This document shows positions 5,276-6,162 of a stretch of 6,162 bases of DNA, in pieces. Under the pieces are notes generated by a model. It had not been told where the DNA came from, searched no databases, and saw nothing but the letters and a program-made list of their open reading frames with translations. Source of the stretch: Nitrospiria bacterium (lineage in GTDB: Bacteria; Nitrospirota; CAKKRA01; 9FT-COMBO-42-15); the NCBI GenBank assembly GCA_919903585.1, contig CAKKST010000083.1:1-6162 (forward strand), given 5' to 3'. Positions within the stretch are counted from its first letter, which is position 1, and every line of letters begins with the position of its first letter. Both the position numbers and the translations under genes were made by a program.

Positions 5276-5479
5276 TTAAAAATTCCCTACCTCCCCCTTT
5301 ACTAAAGGGGGATACAGGGGGATTAAAAGGGGGCTGGTTTCATCAATGATGTAGTTAGAGGTATAAAGTATGGCTTTTTGTTCAACAACTTTCTGGTATA
5401 CAGTGGCAGATAGTTCGTGGAAGATGTCTGATTTATCGGAAATGGCAAGGAATGCCCCTGTATCAATAAAAACCTTCAT
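5276..5479 (-). pseudogene. PIN-domain toxin (VapC-like), truncated by a repeat
   Basis: The frame starts at ATG 5479 and ends after 67 aa, where PIN toxins normally run near 130-140. Residues 1-48 are a clear PIN N-terminus: MKVFIDTGAF with the first metal-binding Asp at 6, then ILYTSNYIIDET with the second acidic position near 46-47. From residue 49 (about base 5335) the translation becomes SPLLIPLYPPLVKGEVG, which is the C/G palindrome read as protein. The C-terminal half with the remaining catalytic acidic residues is missing, and I found no trace of it downstream. It should therefore be inactive as an RNase. The start codon overlaps the antitoxin stop (ATGA), showing the original coupled toxin-antitoxin operon. 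Alternatively, the short product may still bind its antitoxin. Confidence 0.82.
5281..5324. repeat. C/G palindrome disrupting the PIN gene
   Basis: Arms TCCCCCTTT (5292-5300) and AAAGGGGGA (5304-5312) surround a 3-nt loop. The outer flanks, AATTCCCT at the left and AGGGGGATT at the right, pair imperfectly. G-rich sequence continues to about 5333. The inner stem is identical to that at 399-419. Confidence 0.8.
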
Positions 5480-5700
5480 TTGGTCTTCTTCCAGCCATAG
5501 AGGTATTTATCATGTTCTTGGGAAAGATTTTTAATACCACTTTTAAAAATACCCACCAAGGCCATAGCCTGTTTTTTGGGTCTTGCCCTTGGCGGCATTT
5601 TTATTATAGTAATGGTCAGCTCTTCATGCTCTTTTATATGAAGTTTTTCCAGAGGTTTTATTACGCCATCTTCATAAATGGCCTTGATTATTTCCTTCAC
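5476..5700 (-). CDS. DUF104/AF2212-like antitoxin
   Basis: This encodes 74 aa from GTG 5700, supported by a strong AAGGAGG (5706-5712) five bases upstream. The N-terminus IIKAIYEDGVIKPLEKLHIKEHEELTITI is the typical DUF104 beta-rich domain ('AVYENGVFKPLE...L-EG--V-V-I'). The tail GIFKSGIKNLSQEHDKYLYG is the motif shared by many of these antitoxins and probably wraps the toxin. Family members neutralise PIN-domain (VapC-type) toxins and usually repress their own operon. Here the stop overlaps the PIN start (ATGA), while the GTG start overlaps the stop of a 54-aa gene (GTGA), giving a three-gene coupled operon. The gene looks intact although its toxin partner is truncated, so it is an antitoxin without a working cognate toxin in this window. 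Confidence 0.88.
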   Translation of the reverse strand: MKEIIKAIYEDGVIKPLEKLHIKEHEELTITIIKMPPRARPKKQAMALVGIFKSGIKNLSQEHDKYLYGWKKTK

Positions 5701-5861
5701 GACGTCCTCCTTCCGAATATATCTCCAATTTCTTCCCTCGTCTTACGAAGGGTGTCAATTACTTCTTCTTTCAACGCAGAGAGGAGATATTTTCTTTTAG
5801 ACACAAGCTCACGCAATTTTGCAAGATGCTTCTTCGCCTTTTTAATATTTTGCTTTGGCAT
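5697..5861 (-). CDS. 54-aa basic helical protein, first gene of the toxin-antitoxin operon
   Basis: This encodes 54 aa: ATG 5861 to TGA 5697-5699. An in-frame TGA five codons before the ATG fixes the start. The product is rich in Lys, Arg, Glu and Leu (KKAKKHLAKLRELVSKRKYL, then LKEEVIDTLRKTREEIGDIF), mostly helical with amphipathic heptad-like spacing and no membrane segment. It resembles the short unnamed proteins that precede VapC-type toxins and often act as antitoxins ('LR-L---R...L---REE-W'), but I cannot name a family. A predicted promoter lies 26 nt upstream and its stop overlaps the DUF104 start (GTGA), which argues for a real, translated gene. The initiation site itself has only a weak GAGAT ribosome binding site. 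It could be a second antitoxin or a DNA-binding accessory. Confidence 0.62.
   Translation of the reverse strand: MPKQNIKKAKKHLAKLRELVSKRKYLLSALKEEVIDTLRKTREEIGDIFGRRTS
5706..5712 (-). promoter_or_regulatory. Ribosome binding site for GTG 5700
   Basis: The minus strand reads AAGGAGG, a near-perfect Shine-Dalgarno sequence, five bases before GTG 5700. It decides the antitoxin start and lies inside the coding end of the upstream 54-aa gene. Confidence 0.8.
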
Positions 5862-5886
5862 AAGTGCAACATCTCATTATAGAAAC

Positions 5887-5916
5887 AGTATATCACAGCG
5901 CCTTAAAGGAGGTCAA
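5887..5916 (-). promoter_or_regulatory. Predicted promoter of the toxin-antitoxin operon
   Basis: On the minus strand, TTGACC (5916-5911), an 18-nt spacer, then TATACT (5892-5887). The start of transcription would fall near 5880, about 20 nt before ATG 5861. A TATAAT lies just downstream (5882-5877) but has no -35 at the right distance. Confidence 0.55.
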
Positions 5917-5938
5917 ACAATTTTGAGCCTTAATTCGG

Positions 5939-5964
5939 TTTTCCCCTCTCCCCTTGTGGGAAAA
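5939..5964. repeat. Short inverted repeat TTTTCCC/GGGAAAA
   Basis: TTTTCCC (5939-5945) and GGGAAAA (5958-5964) enclose a CT-rich loop. It may be another decayed C/G palindrome, lying between the divergent small-gene modules. Confidence 0.4.
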
Positions 5965-5986
5965 TAGCGGGACGCTTCCCATATTT

Positions 5987-6094
5987 TCAAAGATAGTTCA
6001 TTATGATAAGATAAAAAAGTTTAACTCGGTGAATATAAGAGAGGGATACAAGCCGATAGACATATATTCACCTATGGAGGTTGCAAATGAATAA
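5987..6094 (+). pseudogene. Remnant of a small antitoxin-like gene
   Basis: A frame open from 5927 to the TAA at 6092-6094 encodes ...KIVHYDKIKKFNSVNIREG, then YKPIDIYSPMEVANE at the end. The C-terminal 'VN-REGY-PIDIYSP-E' looks like the end of short proteins paired with small toxin-antitoxin genes, but no good start with a ribosome binding site exists. Only TTG 5954 in a repeat, GTG 6029 and ATG 6074 are available. Its stop overlaps the next ATG (6087) by 8 nt, which is an operon-like junction. It is probably a gene with a damaged 5' end; a short functional peptide is possible. Confidence 0.35.
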
Positions 6095-6162
6095 ATTTAA
6101 GGTTATAGAATGGATCAGAAAAATAAGGGATAAAAATTATGAAGAAACAAAACACATGAGTA
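6087..6162 (+). CDS. Small protein of antitoxin-like type (5' part)
   Basis: ATG 6087 has GGAGG (6076-6080) six bases upstream, and the frame is open to the window edge: MNKFKVIEWIRKIRDKNYEE, then TKHMS. The 'IRKIRD-NYEETKHMS' pattern recalls short proteins beginning 'V---R-IRD-HYE-TK-MS-EE', usually 60-90 aa, found in small two-gene modules with PIN or similar toxins. That recall is pattern memory and not a verified family. It overlaps the stop of the upstream remnant. The toxin partner, if any, lies beyond the window. Confidence 0.55.
   Translation, partial: MNKFKVIEWIRKIRDKNYEETKHMS

Noticed and set aside
5512..5967. Plus-strand frame of 151 codons
   Set aside because: It lies antisense to the antitoxin, the 54-aa gene and their promoter, has no ribosome binding site, and its composition is that of a shadow frame.

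Overview
The window reads as bacterial chromosome from an anaerobic or thermophile-like lineage. The evidence is a 2-oxoacid:ferredoxin oxidoreductase subunit, a class III aminotransferase of the Cys-rich type common in thermophiles and archaea, and an adenosine-specific kinase (DUF355) protein that is mostly archaeal or found in deep-branching bacteria. Intergenic DNA is rich in C-run/G-run palindromes whose translation gives 'PPLVKG'-like peptides. Such repeats are familiar from Nitrospirota, Deltaproteobacteria-type and candidate-phylum genomes. I cannot name the organism from this sequence alone.

Positions 1-3810 are the metabolic half, all on the + strand. It holds the 3' end of a ferredoxin oxidoreductase gamma subunit, a class III PLP aminotransferase or racemase, an adenosine-specific kinase family protein, and a NifS/IscS cysteine desulfurase. 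The first two make biochemical sense together: an aminotransferase yields a 2-oxoacid, which the ferredoxin enzyme can oxidise to an acyl-CoA. The gaps between these genes are occupied by palindromic repeats. One is a convincing miniature transposon-like element (2423-2562) with terminal inverted repeats and a GTAAT target duplication, sitting directly against the stop codon of the kinase-family gene.

Positions 3811-6162 are an accessory half made of tiny genes and mobile debris. A promoter drives a two-gene unit of a 64-aa DUF5678-like protein and a 139-aa retropepsin-like aspartyl protease, which ends at a hairpin terminator. Then comes about 660 bp with no convincing gene. It holds two copies of a promoter-leader unit, a 160-bp element with 13-bp inverted ends that include a TA on each side, and more hairpins. 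On the minus strand follows a toxin-antitoxin operon with its own promoter: a 54-aa basic protein missed by length cut-offs, a DUF104/AF2212-like antitoxin, and a PIN-domain toxin cut off after 48 residues by one of the C/G palindromes. The window closes with a + strand small-protein pair resembling another antitoxin-type module, one member degenerate and one running off the end.

The main points for a second look are the repeat-truncated PIN toxin with its retained antitoxin, the DUF5678-retropepsin pair, the duplicated promoter-leader unit at 4699-4766 and 5031-5099, and the two miniature elements.
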